Part shown: in pieces, positions 17,224 through 27,800 of the stretch
How positions within the stretch are numbered: position 1 is the stretch's first letter
Layout: every line of letters starts with the position of its first letter
NCBI GenBank assembly: GCA_002426015.1
Contig: DINS01000014.1
Span: 1 to 64,000, forward strand
From: Flavobacteriaceae bacterium UBA5534
Lineage (GTDB): Bacteria > Bacteroidota > Bacteroidia > Flavobacteriales > Flavobacteriaceae
DNA: 64,000 nt
Direction of reading: 5' to 3'
Notes under the pieces: model-generated
The model's database searches: none
Told to the model about the DNA's origin: nothing
The model's input: only the letters and a program-made list of their open reading frames with translations
Made by a program: the position numbers and the translations under genes

Positions 17224-18057
17224 TCAGTTATAGGGCTTTCCATTAGGTCTTAAATTCTCTTTACGATATGCCTCTCGAGTCTGTACATAATCTCGCTTCA
17301 AATCTGAAATATTGTAGCTCTTTGGCACTCCATTGTTAATGGCTACACTAGAATCTAAAATGTTTTTTGACGCAGATGCAACACCATCTTTACCTGCTAT
17401 GCTTTCAGCGACTTTTAAGTTTGTGTTTTCTGAATTTGTAAAGCTGTTTTTGGCTTTAGGTCTATTTAGAATTCGCTTGTTTAAAATGGCACTACTGCCT
17501 TCATCGTCTCCACTAGCCACAAAATCAGAATCATCAACATTATTGGCCGCTATTGTATTCTCCACCATATTTAATCCAGCTCTTTTCAAATCAGAACCAA
17601 CATGTTCTATCGACTCATGAGCTACATCTGGTTGAAGAATATGCTCTTTGTTCATTGCCAAATCACTATTGAGCAACTCAACATCGTCGAATTCCATCAA
17701 TCTTGAAATTTTAAAAACCGTAATTCGATCCGTTTCATAAACCAAAACTGTATAATCACCTATAGGAAATTGACTTACTGGGATTTTGGCTTCAAATACT
17801 GGAGGATGAAAATCGACGATTTTGCGATTTCCATTGTTCAAAAAACCAATTTTAGTGAACAGAAACTCACTTTTGACAATCAATGAATCACCATTTGCCG
17901 ATAAATCATGAAATAGATTTTTCGCATCTGGATTAAAGTTCTTTTTGATGGTCGTAAATGTATGTTGGGCAAGAGCATTTGCGCTTACAAATATTAAGAA
18001 TATTATAAGTAAATGTCGTGTACGAACTTTTAGTTCAATGTTTGTTAACTTGTTCAT
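17224..18057 (-). CDS. Secreted beta-sandwich-like protein with low-complexity C-terminus
   Basis: 277 residues from the ATG at 18055-18057 (MNKLTNIEL); earlier in-frame ATGs add 4-9 residues. Signal peptide (LLIIFLIFVSANALAQ). Residues about 30-125 match the 135-residue neighbour. The C-terminal ~150 residues are rich in Asn, Ser and Asp (for example ENTIAANNVDDSDFVASGDD) and look disordered. Function unknown; probably periplasmic or surface-associated. A good promoter lies upstream at 18136-18167. Confidence 0.7.
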   Translation of the reverse strand: MNKLTNIELKVRTRHLLIIFLIFVSANALAQHTFTTIKKNFNPDAKNLFHDLSANGDSLIVKSEFLFTKIGFLNNGNRKIVDFHPPVFEAKIPVSQFPIGDYTVLVYETDRITVFKISRLMEFDDVELLNSDLAMNKEHILQPDVAHESIEHVGSDLKRAGLNMVENTIAANNVDDSDFVASGDDEGSSAILNKRILNRPKAKNSFTNSENTNLKVAESIAGKDGVASASKNILDSSVAINNGVPKSYNISDLKRDYVQTREAYRKENLRPNGKPYN

Positions 18058-18135
18058 GATTGGGGTCATTTGAGGGTTAAACAAAAAACAAATTAAAACT
18101 CCATTTTTGAGAGTTCTAGGATTAATTCTTTAGTT

Positions 18136-18167
18136 CAAAGTTAGACACGAAGCATATAGTATGCCAA
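18136..18167 (-). promoter_or_regulatory. Promoter of the 17224-18057 gene
   Basis: TTG (18165-18167), 21 nt, then TAACTTTG (18136-18143) on the minus strand, an exact consensus match about 78 nt before the ATG. Confidence 0.6.
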
Positions 18168-18302
18168 ACAAGTTAGTTAAATGTGATTAAAGTCACGACG
18201 AATGAAAAATCATGTTAAAAAAAACGGATGAACTACATGTTTACAGGAAAATCAATCTAGTTTTACACAACCTAATCATCGGAAAAACAGGTGTTTAGTC
18301 TA

Positions 18303-19142
18303 TTATTTATCAAAAGAAGCAGTTGTAGGCTTTCGATATTTATGAAAGGGTTGTTTCAATAAATCTTTAATATTGCTATTGGTGATTTCATCTGGAAAGG
18401 TATCAACACCATAAACGATTTTTTCCCTGTCAAGTTCCATGAAAGTTCCGAAGAGCCTATCCCAAATTGAGAAGATATTCCCATAATTAGAATCTGTATA
18501 TGGCAACACATTATGATGGTGTACTTTGTGCATATCTGGCGATACCAATACATAACTTAAGGCAGTATCTACTTTTCTTGGCAATTTGATATTGGCATGG
18601 CTAAATTGTGTCGCAATTAGCGAGAGGGATTGATATAAAAACACCAAGGCTATTGGAGTTCCTATAATGAACACACCAATTAATGTGAAGGTAAAACGAA
18701 TTACGCTTTCTAATGGATGATGTCTGTTGGCAGTTGTTGTATCTACCTTATGGTCAGTATGATGCACCAAATGAATCATCCATAATGGTTTTACTTTGTG
18801 CTCGACATAATGTGCTAAATAGGCACCAACGAAATCTAAAAGCAATACACCAATCAAGGCATACAACCACAATGGCATGTCTGGCAACCAATTGATAACT
18901 CCAAAGTCATTTAGTTTTACCCAATCGGCTGTTTCTAAAAGTAAAAAAGCCAATCCGAAATTGATAATAACCGTTGTTAAGGTGAAAAATAAGTTAGGAA
19001 TCGCATGACTCCATTTTTTGTATTTGAATTGAAATAAAGGAAAGGCACCTTCCAATAACCAAAAGAACGTGATGCCTCCAACAAGAATGATACTTCTGTG
19101 TAGCGAAGGAATGGTTTCGAAATAGTTAATTAAATCTTGCAT
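18303..19142 (-). CDS. Sterol desaturase / fatty acid hydroxylase family protein
   Basis: 279 residues, integral membrane (helices near 15-35, 45-70, 90-112, 150-180). It has the histidine boxes of the di-iron fatty acid hydroxylase superfamily: HYVEH, HLVHHTDHKVD with the following RHHP, and HKVHHH near residue 205. The substrate (sterol, hopanoid, carotenoid or fatty acid) cannot be told. The gene starts within the last 17 bases of the upstream gene (19126-19142), implying translational coupling. Confidence 0.87.
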   Translation of the reverse strand: MQDLINYFETIPSLHRSIILVGGITFFWLLEGAFPLFQFKYKKWSHAIPNLFFTLTTVIINFGLAFLLLETADWVKLNDFGVINWLPDMPLWLYALIGVLLLDFVGAYLAHYVEHKVKPLWMIHLVHHTDHKVDTTTANRHHPLESVIRFTFTLIGVFIIGTPIALVFLYQSLSLIATQFSHANIKLPRKVDTALSYVLVSPDMHKVHHHNVLPYTDSNYGNIFSIWDRLFGTFMELDREKIVYGVDTFPDEITNSNIKDLLKQPFHKYRKPTTASFDK

Positions 19143-20031
19143 TCTTGTGATTGTTTAAAATTAATTCTGCCTTCTTCAAATTTAGTAAAGAAATTTTGCT
19201 TTTCCACACTTCCGCATTTGCTTCGTCTTTTAATAATTTAAAAACCGTATAATTCAAGAATTCAAACAAAGATTCATTCATTTGCATTATTTGTTTCCCA
19301 TCAATTCTTTTAATTTTTCTATGTGCTTTTTTATATTGATTTAAAACCAACAATTCCTTAATTTGAATCAATTCTATTTTTTGAGAAAATTCTTCATAAT
19401 TCTCACTATTGGTATCTAACAAGATTTTTTTTGACTCATCAAGATAAATATTTGCTAAATCTATGATTTCAGGTCTCAATCTTTCGTTGGCAAATATTGC
19501 AAAATCGATGTACTTTATTGCCAAACGTAATGCTGTGGTAAAATTCTTTTCTTTAGAATAACTTTCTAATTCTGGCTTTAAAAACAATGTGTTTAAGGCA
19601 TAAGATTTGATTAGTGACGACATGCTAGGCAACCCATCAGAAGTGTCGGCAAGGTTTAATATGTTTCCGTTGATATCCATGATCTTAATGCTGTCATCAT
19701 TAAGCTTATCTAAATATCTAAAACCTCTGTCTTTAGCTTCATTTACAAAATCGACATAATAAGATTCTGAAAGTTTAACTGGTACAAAATACTCCCAAAT
19801 AATGGCGTCCAAACTATCATCTTTAGATAAATTGATAACGACCACATTGCCTTTATCAGAATTAGCAAGTATAGGAATTGGATGTTGAAAAGAATCTTCC
19901 CACAGAACGAATAACATTTTGTTTTGAACAAGCGCAAAATTTTTGGCAGCATCAAAAGAAGTGAACCATTCTTGACCATAGGAAATGCTCATAGCCAAAG
20001 AGAAACCGCAAAGCAAAATGATTCTTTTCAT
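19126..20031 (-). CDS. Secreted thioredoxin-fold-like protein without CXXC
   Basis: 301 residues with signal peptide (ending SISYGQ). Residues about 20-130 follow a thioredoxin-like plan (FTSFDAAKNFALVQNKMLFVLWED... VVVINLSKDD... GFRYLDKLNDDSIKIMDINGN), but the usual CxxC is replaced by EDSFQHP, so it is unlikely to be a redox enzyme. The C-terminal half is helical and may be TPR-like. It is the middle gene of a YkgJ - this - sterol desaturase-like run with overlapping ends (ATGA at 20028-20031). Function unknown. Confidence 0.65.
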   Translation of the reverse strand: MKRIILLCGFSLAMSISYGQEWFTSFDAAKNFALVQNKMLFVLWEDSFQHPIPILANSDKGNVVVINLSKDDSLDAIIWEYFVPVKLSESYYVDFVNEAKDRGFRYLDKLNDDSIKIMDINGNILNLADTSDGLPSMSSLIKSYALNTLFLKPELESYSKEKNFTTALRLAIKYIDFAIFANERLRPEIIDLANIYLDESKKILLDTNSENYEEFSQKIELIQIKELLVLNQYKKAHRKIKRIDGKQIMQMNESLFEFLNYTVFKLLKDEANAEVWKSKISLLNLKKAELILNNHKNARFN

Positions 20032-20528
20032 TTTAATGTCTTTAATCTATTTTTCATCTCTTCAACGATATTGAATGCTGCTGGACATATTTCTACATTC
20101 TTTAGTGTAAGATTCGATATTTGCTGAAACTTTTTTCTATCAGTATGAGGGAATTCTTTGCATGCTTTTGGCCTCACCTCATAAATAGAACAATAGTTAT
20201 CGGCTCCTAAAAACGTACAAGGCACACTTTGCAATACATAGTCATTATCTTCATCGATACGCAAAAACTGATGGATAAATTGCGATGGCTTCATTTTAAA
20301 ATGCTTTGCAATACGCTCAACATCTTTATCAGTAAACAATGGACCTGTCGTTTTGCAACAATTGGCACAATCGAGACAATCGGTACGTTTGAATTCTTCC
20401 TCATGCAATTCCTGCATAAGATAGTCCAATTGTTTTGGCGGCTTCTTTTTAAGCTTGGCAAAGAAGGTTTTGTTTTCCTTATGCTTATCTTTGGCGAGCT
20501 TTGGAAGATTATTGATGATGTCTTGCAT
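20028..20528 (-). CDS. YkgJ family cysteine cluster protein
   Basis: 166 residues. The cysteine cluster is clear: CLDCANCCKTTG (about 56-67), then CTFLGADNYCSIYEVRPKAC about 50 residues later. YkgJ/UPF0153 proteins are thought to bind zinc or an iron-sulfur cluster, biochemical role unsettled. The stop overlaps the next ATG (ATGA), so it heads a three-gene operon. Confidence 0.88.
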   Translation of the reverse strand: MQDIINNLPKLAKDKHKENKTFFAKLKKKPPKQLDYLMQELHEEEFKRTDCLDCANCCKTTGPLFTDKDVERIAKHFKMKPSQFIHQFLRIDEDNDYVLQSVPCTFLGADNYCSIYEVRPKACKEFPHTDRKKFQQISNLTLKNVEICPAAFNIVEEMKNRLKTLK

Positions 20529-20602
20529 ATAGCAAAAATAATCCTTTCGTCATTACGAAGGAAGAATGACTTAAGTAATCTTTAATAATAGAAACTAAAA
20601 CT

Positions 20603-20640
20603 GACAGATTGCCACGACTTTATAAAGTCTCGCATGACAA
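20603..20640. repeat. REP-like AGATT...ATGACA element
   Basis: Non-coding stretch starting CAGATTGCCACG and ending CGCATGACAA around a 14-nt palindrome GACTTTATAAAGTC. It resembles intergenic hairpin elements of the form AGATT-hairpin-(GA)ATGACA seen again at 23053-23098 and 56241-56260. Confidence 0.45.
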
Positions 20641-20646
20641 CATCTT

Positions 20647-21342
20647 ATGAAAGACCTATTCGGAAAAGCATTGTTAGATTATCAAAATGGTAATTATACT
20701 GAAGACCTCATCACATCTACCAATATTTCTGATGAAGATGAATTACCACTCCCATACCTCTTTAGAGGTTATAAAGAGATGCCCAAATTAGAACAAAAAG
20801 CTTTACAATTAGCTAAAGGAAAGGTGCTAGATGTTGGTTGTGGCTCTGGAAATCATAGCTTGTATTTACAAAGTAAAGGTATAGATGTTAAAGCCATTGA
20901 TATCTCAAAAGGTGCCATTGAAGTTACTAAACTACGAGGTGTTTTAAATTCTGAATTAAAAAATGTACTAGACGAAACCAATACTTTTGATACTATATTA
21001 TTGCTAATGAATGGCACAGGTGTTTTTCAAAAACTATCAGAGGTATCAAGGTACTTAAAACATCTCAAATCACTTTTAAAACCTCATGGACAGATTTTGA
21101 TAGATTCGTCTGACATTCGATACATGTACGAAGATGACGATGGTGGCTTTTGGCAAGATATGAATGCCAATTATTATGGCGAACTCGACTATTTTTTAAG
21201 CTACAAAGGTGAAGAAGAAGTACCAATGAAATGGCTCTATCTCGATTTTAACACCTTGCTTACAGCTTGTAAGGCTGTTGGTTTACAATGTGAATTAGTT
21301 ATTGAAGGTGACCATTATGATTATTTGGCGAGGTTGAGTTAA
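20647..21342 (+). CDS. Class I SAM-dependent methyltransferase
   Basis: 231 residues. SAM-binding motif I is VLDVGCGSGNHSLYL (about 60-74), followed by VKAIDISKGAIEV as motif II-like and later FDTILLLMNGTG. No substrate clue. It is alone on the plus strand between minus-strand genes; its stop lies 2 nt from the stop of the convergent amidohydrolase. Confidence 0.85.
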   Translation: MKDLFGKALLDYQNGNYTEDLITSTNISDEDELPLPYLFRGYKEMPKLEQKALQLAKGKVLDVGCGSGNHSLYLQSKGIDVKAIDISKGAIEVTKLRGVLNSELKNVLDETNTFDTILLLMNGTGVFQKLSEVSRYLKHLKSLLKPHGQILIDSSDIRYMYEDDDGGFWQDMNANYYGELDYFLSYKGEEEVPMKWLYLDFNTLLTACKAVGLQCELVIEGDHYDYLARLS

Positions 21343-21344
21343 AC

Positions 21345-22961
21345 TTACTGTTCCTTCCCATCCACAAACGTTTTCACCACTTTTATATTCGGAATTTGGT
21401 GCATATCAACAGTCATAATATCAGTATCTAAAATGATGAAATCTGCAAATTTACCAGCTTCAATACTTCCTTTTTCGTTTTCTTCAAAATTAGAATAGGC
21501 AGCCCAAATGGTCATTCCTTTTAAGGTTTCTTCTCTTGTTAGTGCATTTTCCATTTGGTAACCTCCTTCAGGATATTGCTCTAAATCTTGTCTTGCCACT
21601 GCTGCATAAAAAGTTAAAAACGGACTTACTTGCTCCACAGGAAAATCGGTTCCTAATGCCACTTTACCATAAGCATTCAATAATTGTTTATAAGCATAAG
21701 CGCCTTTTACACGCTCTGCTCCTAGTCTATCTTCAGCCCAATACATATCGCTAGTTGCATGTGTTGGTTGTATTGATGGTATAATATTATTGTAATATTT
21801 AAAGTCTTCAGGTGATATCACTTGCGCATGTTCTACTCTCCATCGTCTGTTAGATTTTCCGTTTAACACTTTGTTATAGGTTTGTAAAACAGCATGATTT
21901 GCCGAATCGCCAATAGCGTGTGTATTCATCTGAAATTCTGAATTAGCAATACGTTGCGCAGCATCATTAAAGGTTTCTAAATCGGTAACCAACAATCCAA
22001 AATGACCTGGTTTATCGCTATAAGGCGCTCTTAACATAGCACCACGTGACCCTAATGCACCATCAGCATAATACTTAAATGAACGTACATTAAGTCGGTC
22101 GGTTTTTGTAATGCCTTTATTTAAATAATACTCTAAATTTTCTTTTGAAGCAGAGACCATTGCGTAAATACGCATTTTTAAATCGCCTGCTTGTTGTAAA
22201 CTATCTATAATATTAATAGCATCAGGACCTAAACCAGCATCATCAACTGTTGTTAATCCAAAATCAAAACATATTTTTTGAGCTTCCAATAATGCATTTA
22301 CAACATCTTGCCTAGACGATTTTGGCCAATAATTCATCACTAAATTTTCGGCATTGTCAATTAAAACACCTGATAATTTTCCGTTTTCGATGACTACGTC
22401 TCCACCTTCAATTTTGCTGTCAACGGTTACTTTTCCTAAATCTAAAGCCGCCTGATTACATAATATGGCATGTCCATCGATACGCGTTAAGGCTATAGGT
22501 GTATTTGGAAATAAGCTATCCAGTTTAGCTTTATTAGGGAACTCTTTAACGTTCCAATCGTTCTGGTCCCAACCGCGACCAGTTATATAATCTAAATTCT
22601 TTTCTTTTTGAAACTCTACAACTCGTTCTACAACCTCATCAAAACTTTTAGTCCCTACTAAATTGACCGATTGCTGATTAAAACCCATTCCTAAAAAATG
22701 GCAATGTGCATCAATCAAACCAGGAACAACAGTTTGCCCCTTGGCATCAATAATATTATCAGATTTGTACTTTTCTTGAATCGCTTTTGAAGTACCAACA
22801 TCAACAAACTTTCCGTCCTTTATGGCGAAGGCTTCAGCTTTGTCAAAACCTGAATTGACCGTGTAAATATTAGCATTAATGACTATTGTATCAACTGCTT
22901 CTTGCGGTGCTTGGCAAGAAAAAACAACTATTAGAATGAGAAAGGACAGAATATGTTTCAT
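21345..22961 (-). CDS. Lipoprotein amidohydrolase (YtcJ-like, amidohydrolase 3)
   Basis: 538 residues from the ATG at 22959-22961 (MKHILSFLILIVVFSC, lipobox ending FSC); the longer ORF start would put 15 non-signal residues in front. Metal-dependent amidohydrolase fold: LIDAHCHFLGMG (HxH), DGHAIL, TVDDAGLG, MNTHAIGDSANH, and GTDFPVE near 480. The family hydrolyses exocyclic amides; substrate unknown. Probably attached to a membrane in the periplasm or at the surface. Confidence 0.87.
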   Translation of the reverse strand: MKHILSFLILIVVFSCQAPQEAVDTIVINANIYTVNSGFDKAEAFAIKDGKFVDVGTSKAIQEKYKSDNIIDAKGQTVVPGLIDAHCHFLGMGFNQQSVNLVGTKSFDEVVERVVEFQKEKNLDYITGRGWDQNDWNVKEFPNKAKLDSLFPNTPIALTRIDGHAILCNQAALDLGKVTVDSKIEGGDVVIENGKLSGVLIDNAENLVMNYWPKSSRQDVVNALLEAQKICFDFGLTTVDDAGLGPDAINIIDSLQQAGDLKMRIYAMVSASKENLEYYLNKGITKTDRLNVRSFKYYADGALGSRGAMLRAPYSDKPGHFGLLVTDLETFNDAAQRIANSEFQMNTHAIGDSANHAVLQTYNKVLNGKSNRRWRVEHAQVISPEDFKYYNNIIPSIQPTHATSDMYWAEDRLGAERVKGAYAYKQLLNAYGKVALGTDFPVEQVSPFLTFYAAVARQDLEQYPEGGYQMENALTREETLKGMTIWAAYSNFEENEKGSIEAGKFADFIILDTDIMTVDMHQIPNIKVVKTFVDGKEQ

Positions 22962-23052
22962 CGTTATGGTATTGGTTTTAGTAAAAATAAGAAAAGCGTT
23001 CGACACTTTGGAAGAACGCTTTTGAATTGTTGCTTTTTATTATTTAAAAATT

Positions 23053-23098
23053 AGATTTCATATGATGAAATTCCCTCCTTTGAGGGAATGACAACTAA
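23053..23098. repeat. REP-like double hairpin between two genes
   Basis: AGATTTCATATGATGAAA (a palindrome TTTCAT-ATG-ATGAAA) is followed by TTCCCTCCTTTGAGGGAA and then TGACAA. The two hairpins could end the barrel gene on the minus strand. Confidence 0.5.
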
Positions 23099-23103
23099 TC
23101 TTT

Positions 23104-24831
23104 TTAAAAATCAAACTGATAGGTAGCTCCTACCAAAAACTGAATGCCTTGGACAGGGTAGTTTAACCAACGTTGGTAATCTTGGTTTCCAATATTATTT
23201 GCTTTAGCATAAGCAGAAATTTGATCTGTGATTCTATAACCAACGTGTGCATTGGCATCAAAATAACTATCTAATGTAACCGTTGTAGGTATTGGAAGTA
23301 CTAAAATGCCTTCTTCATAAAACAAATCTTTACGCTCTCCTACATAATACAAACCTGCACCAGCAAACCAATGCTCGTCAATTTGATAATCCATAAATAA
23401 GGACGCCTTAATGTCTGGAAGATTCCAAGGTTCAGCTTCTGCATCTGTACTGTATCCAAAATACTCTGCTTTGATGCCTAACTTGAAATTACGGTTGACA
23501 TCCACATTCAATTCACCAGCTATTGAATAAGTTTTGACATCATCATACACCACTCTAAATGAATTGCCATATTGGTAATCTTCAGTTGCACTTCCCAAAA
23601 CACTGTTTACCTTGAACAATGCTTTGCTTCTATCGGCAAAATAACGTCCTGTGACATTATAACTCATACTATTGGATAATTTTCCTTTGATACCAGCGTG
23701 AACATTATATTGCTGATCGGTTGGTGCAACAAATAAAGTGGGTGAGACAAATGGGTTGGTTTGTGTAAAATCTTCATACGAATTTTGAATCAAACCGCCT
23801 TCAATACCTCCATAGGCTATCAATAATTCATCTACCAGACGATAACTAGCCGTGATATTTGGATAGATTAAAATTTTGCTGTCACTGGCTTCAGTATCAT
23901 TCAAATAGACCAAATTGACACCCAAGTTAACCGTTAAGTCATCTTGCGTGAGTTGATATTGTGGCGCAATCCCAATATTGATATTCCCGTATTTTATCTC
24001 ATTTTCGAAATAATAATTTCTATCAAACGTACCACCTAAATAATCGACGGTCACCTTTGTTGAGATTGTTTCATCTTGAATTGGCACATCAACCTCACCT
24101 TTCATCACAAAACGATTTTCACCAGAACCTTGGTCATCACCGAAACGTCTAAAACGCACACTTGCCTGCTTAAACCAAGCGTCTTCAAACTTAATTTTTC
24201 CACCAAGATTCACACCAGTGTAAGAATGGTGAACAGTCAGCATATCTGCAGTTGTAGCATCAAAATATGGTTGTGGCAACCCATACCAATTGTATTTTTG
24301 ATACAGTCCTCCTCCATCGACCGTCCAACTATAATCGCGTAACTTTTTACTGTAATTGACATTAAGATTGGTGTTCCAAAAACTATCATCCAACAAAACA
24401 TCCTTAATACCACCACCAGATGAATGGTGACTCAAATAACCACCGACACTTTCACCACGTCCAATAGCATGATTCAAATAAACCTCACCTAGAATAGTCG
24501 TATAGTTACCTACACCAAGCGATGCGTAGTTGTCGTAAAGTTTTTCTTGCTTTGCTTTATTTACAGAAGCTGCTTTCCCTTTAGCTGGCGTAAAGGTCGA
24601 TGCTACGGGAATGGAAAAAATATTGTATTTGATGACCTTTTTGGTGGAAGTTGTTTCATCATCCAAAGTTGGTGTTTCCTTCACTTTGAAAGCATCAGAA
24701 ATCGTTGGTGTATATGGTTTTACAACATTCACAACCTCTGGGTCTAACGTATCTTTCGTTCGTTCTTGGGCAAAAAATGTGCTGCTTGTTAAAACAGTGA
24801 TGATGAAGGTATACTTGATTTGTTTAAACAT
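23104..24831 (-). CDS. TonB-receptor-like outer membrane beta-barrel without plug
   Basis: 575 residues with signal peptide (ending TFFAQ). After a ~100-residue linker there are repeating amphipathic beta-strand patterns typical of TonB-dependent barrels, and the last residue pair is DF, a barrel-end signature (YQFDF). No plug domain or TonB box motif is evident in the short N-terminus. It starts 43 nt after the stop of the 1006-residue TPR gene, a pairing I recall as common in Flavobacteriia. Likely an outer membrane partner of the TPR protein. Confidence 0.8.
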   Translation of the reverse strand: MFKQIKYTFIITVLTSSTFFAQERTKDTLDPEVVNVVKPYTPTISDAFKVKETPTLDDETTSTKKVIKYNIFSIPVASTFTPAKGKAASVNKAKQEKLYDNYASLGVGNYTTILGEVYLNHAIGRGESVGGYLSHHSSGGGIKDVLLDDSFWNTNLNVNYSKKLRDYSWTVDGGGLYQKYNWYGLPQPYFDATTADMLTVHHSYTGVNLGGKIKFEDAWFKQASVRFRRFGDDQGSGENRFVMKGEVDVPIQDETISTKVTVDYLGGTFDRNYYFENEIKYGNINIGIAPQYQLTQDDLTVNLGVNLVYLNDTEASDSKILIYPNITASYRLVDELLIAYGGIEGGLIQNSYEDFTQTNPFVSPTLFVAPTDQQYNVHAGIKGKLSNSMSYNVTGRYFADRSKALFKVNSVLGSATEDYQYGNSFRVVYDDVKTYSIAGELNVDVNRNFKLGIKAEYFGYSTDAEAEPWNLPDIKASLFMDYQIDEHWFAGAGLYYVGERKDLFYEEGILVLPIPTTVTLDSYFDANAHVGYRITDQISAYAKANNIGNQDYQRWLNYPVQGIQFLVGATYQFDF

Positions 24832-24874
24832 AAATGCTCTATTTATTTGTGAGATTCCTGCGTTGGCAGAAACT

Positions 24875-27800
24875 TTAATTTTCAGTAGTGATTGATGAAT
24901 TTGTTTTGGCTTCTTCGGCTTTTATTTTGTTCAATTCGGTTCGGGCTTCTGCTACGACGTCTTCAAATTCGGCGAAATTAGAAATCACGCTTTCAAGGAT
25001 GTATGTGGCTTGAAAAGCATCTTTCAATCCATAAAAATTCTTTGCCATGACCACCAAACCTTTAGCGCTATAATATTTATAACTCGAAAAGTCTTTCGCT
25101 AATTTTTGAATTACGGTGTTGGATGCTTCATATTTACCCTCTTTGTTTTTGAAATAACCATTATAATACAAAGCTTCGGCTGCCAAAGAACCCGTTGCAA
25201 TTTTCTCAACTTCGGCATATGCAGATTTAGCTTTGGTCTCATTGCCAGTTTTGATAGCTGAACGAGCAATGATGATTTGTGCATCACTCTTTACTTTATT
25301 GTCAATTTTTGAATTTGCCAGTACCTTTTCGGCATAAACTTCCGCATCCTTATAATTGTCCAATTGGTAATAGGCATTCATCAAATTAGATTGTGCATAC
25401 GTTACATTTTGAGGATAATCGGCTTCGGCTTCTAGGCGTTTTAACAATGGTAAGGCTTTATTCCATTGAGATGCATTCAAATAGATTTCTGATAATTTCA
25501 CCAAGGCTTGTTCGGTATATTCTCCTTTAGGTTTATTGACCACATACTCATAATGAGGTTGTGCATTTTCTGGGAGATTCTTTTTTGAATAGAGTTCAGC
25601 TAAATAAAAGTGTGATTTTAGTGCATGAATACCGTTAGGAAACTCATTCAAATAATTATTGAATTGCTTAATGGCATTATCTGTCTTGTTATCTAAATAT
25701 TGCTTTTCGGCAGCGAGATACGTAGTATTATCTAATTCTGCATCAGTCACATTGATATAATCCAAAGTTTTCACCCAAGCAGCATAATCATCTACACGAC
25801 CCAAATCGATATATATTAAACGTGCTGTTGACACTGCTTGAATGGCTTCTTCAGAATTTGGATACTCTTTAGCGACTCTTTTAAACTTGGTCAATGCTTG
25901 TTCGTTTTGGCTGTTATTGTAATGCACCAATCCTTGACGCAATAAAGATTTAGAGATGAACACACTGTTTTTGTATTCGTTATTCAATCGATCGTACATT
26001 GACATCGCCTTTGTAGATTCATTGGATTTTACATACGAATTTGCCAACTCGTACATTGCGTCATCGCGCAAAGAGGATTTTGTGTATCTATCAATAAAAC
26101 TATTGAGTTCTTTTATTTTGGTGCTACCTTGCCCAATAAAACCATAGCTCATCGCCTTTTGGAAGGCTGGATAATCTGGTTCAATTTCATTGAGTGCCAT
26201 GGCTTTTTCGTAAGCAGCAATCGCATCTTGGTAGTTGCTCGATACAAAATGACCATCACCAAGGCGCAAATAGGCATCATTCAAACGCAGTTTGTCTTCT
26301 TTTCTATTGGCAATAAAATTTTTGAAATGTTCAGTAGATTTAGCGTAATTTTTCTGCTTGAAATAAGTATATGCCAAATTATAATCGATGTTCTTCATTT
26401 CTGGAGTAGAAGCAGCTTCGGTTTGTTGTTGAAACTGTTTGAACCCAATCAATGCTTCATTAAAATCGCCTTTATGGTAATCTGTTTCGGCTTTCCAAAA
26501 GGTAGCTCTTGCAGTAAACTTGGCATCTCTAGGTTCTTTTAAAGACTTTTCAAAAAGTTTTCTGGCTTCAGCGTAATCACCTTCATTGTAAATTTCGATA
26601 CCTCTGTAAAACGCTACTTTTTGGTATGCCACTTTACTTTCAAAACTATTTTTACCTTCCAACAACTTCAATGCTTCCTTATAGTTTTTGGATGTGATAT
26701 AAGAATCAATTAACAAACTCTCGATTTCATCTTTATAAGCTGTTTTTGGGTATTTATCTAAATAACTTGTCAATACCTGTGGAACAGATTGGTAAGGGTT
26801 TCCTATTTCATAACTGATCTTGGCATAGTTTAACCAAGCATCTTCCTGAATTTTAAGGTCAAAATCCATTTGTGATGCATTTCTAAACGCATTAAGGGCT
26901 TCCTGCTTTTTATCGAGATTGATATAGCTTTCTCCTAGATGGTAATAGGCGTTTTGAGCAACACTGTTATTGCCGCTAATGATCTTGTTGAACTCTGAAA
27001 CCGCTTTTTCAAAATCATTTTGTTTGTAGTAGGCATAACCCAATTGATAGTAATCAGTATTATTCCACTTGCCACCTTTGCCTTTATAATCTTTTAGGTA
27101 AGGAATGGCTTCATCATACTTTTTGAGATTGAATAAGCTTTCGCCAATAATTTTTGACAGTTCTGATTTTTCACTCGGATTGCTTTTTGGCATTTGCTCT
27201 TTTGCTAAAGCAATGGCTTTTTCAAAATTGCCTAACTTAAAGTTCAAATCAGCCTGATAATAAGATAACTTTTCCTTGTACTTTTCATCATCGCTTACTT
27301 GCTCAAAATACTCGTTGGCTTTGTTGTAATCGTCGCCTTCATAGGCCATAAAACCGATGTAATATTTAGCTTCAGAGCCATATTCTTTAGAATTGACCAC
27401 TCTATTCAAATACTTTTGCGCACCAACTTCATCTTTGGTACTATATAAGCTATACCCATAATTGAATGAAAATTTGTCGCGTTCGGCTCGTGAAATACTA
27501 CCTTCATCAACCTTTTCGTACCATTTGCGAGCGTAAGCATACTTACCATTATCAAAATAATAATCTGCCACATCAATAAAGGCGGTATTTTTTTTTGTTG
27601 ATGTTGGATAGGTCTCTACAAAGTCCTCTATCAATGCATCTGCATTTTGTTGATTGAGTCGCACTGCACAATTTGCATAATAATAGGCACAATCTGACTC
27701 CAGTTGCTCATCTTCGGTCTTATCTTTTATTTTGTCGAACAACGATTGTGCTGCTTGGTATTGATTGTTGTTATAAAGTGTGAGTGCTTTTTGATAATCG

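Noticed and set aside
26129..26542. 137-residue plus-strand ORF
   Set aside because: Antisense shadow of the TPR gene.
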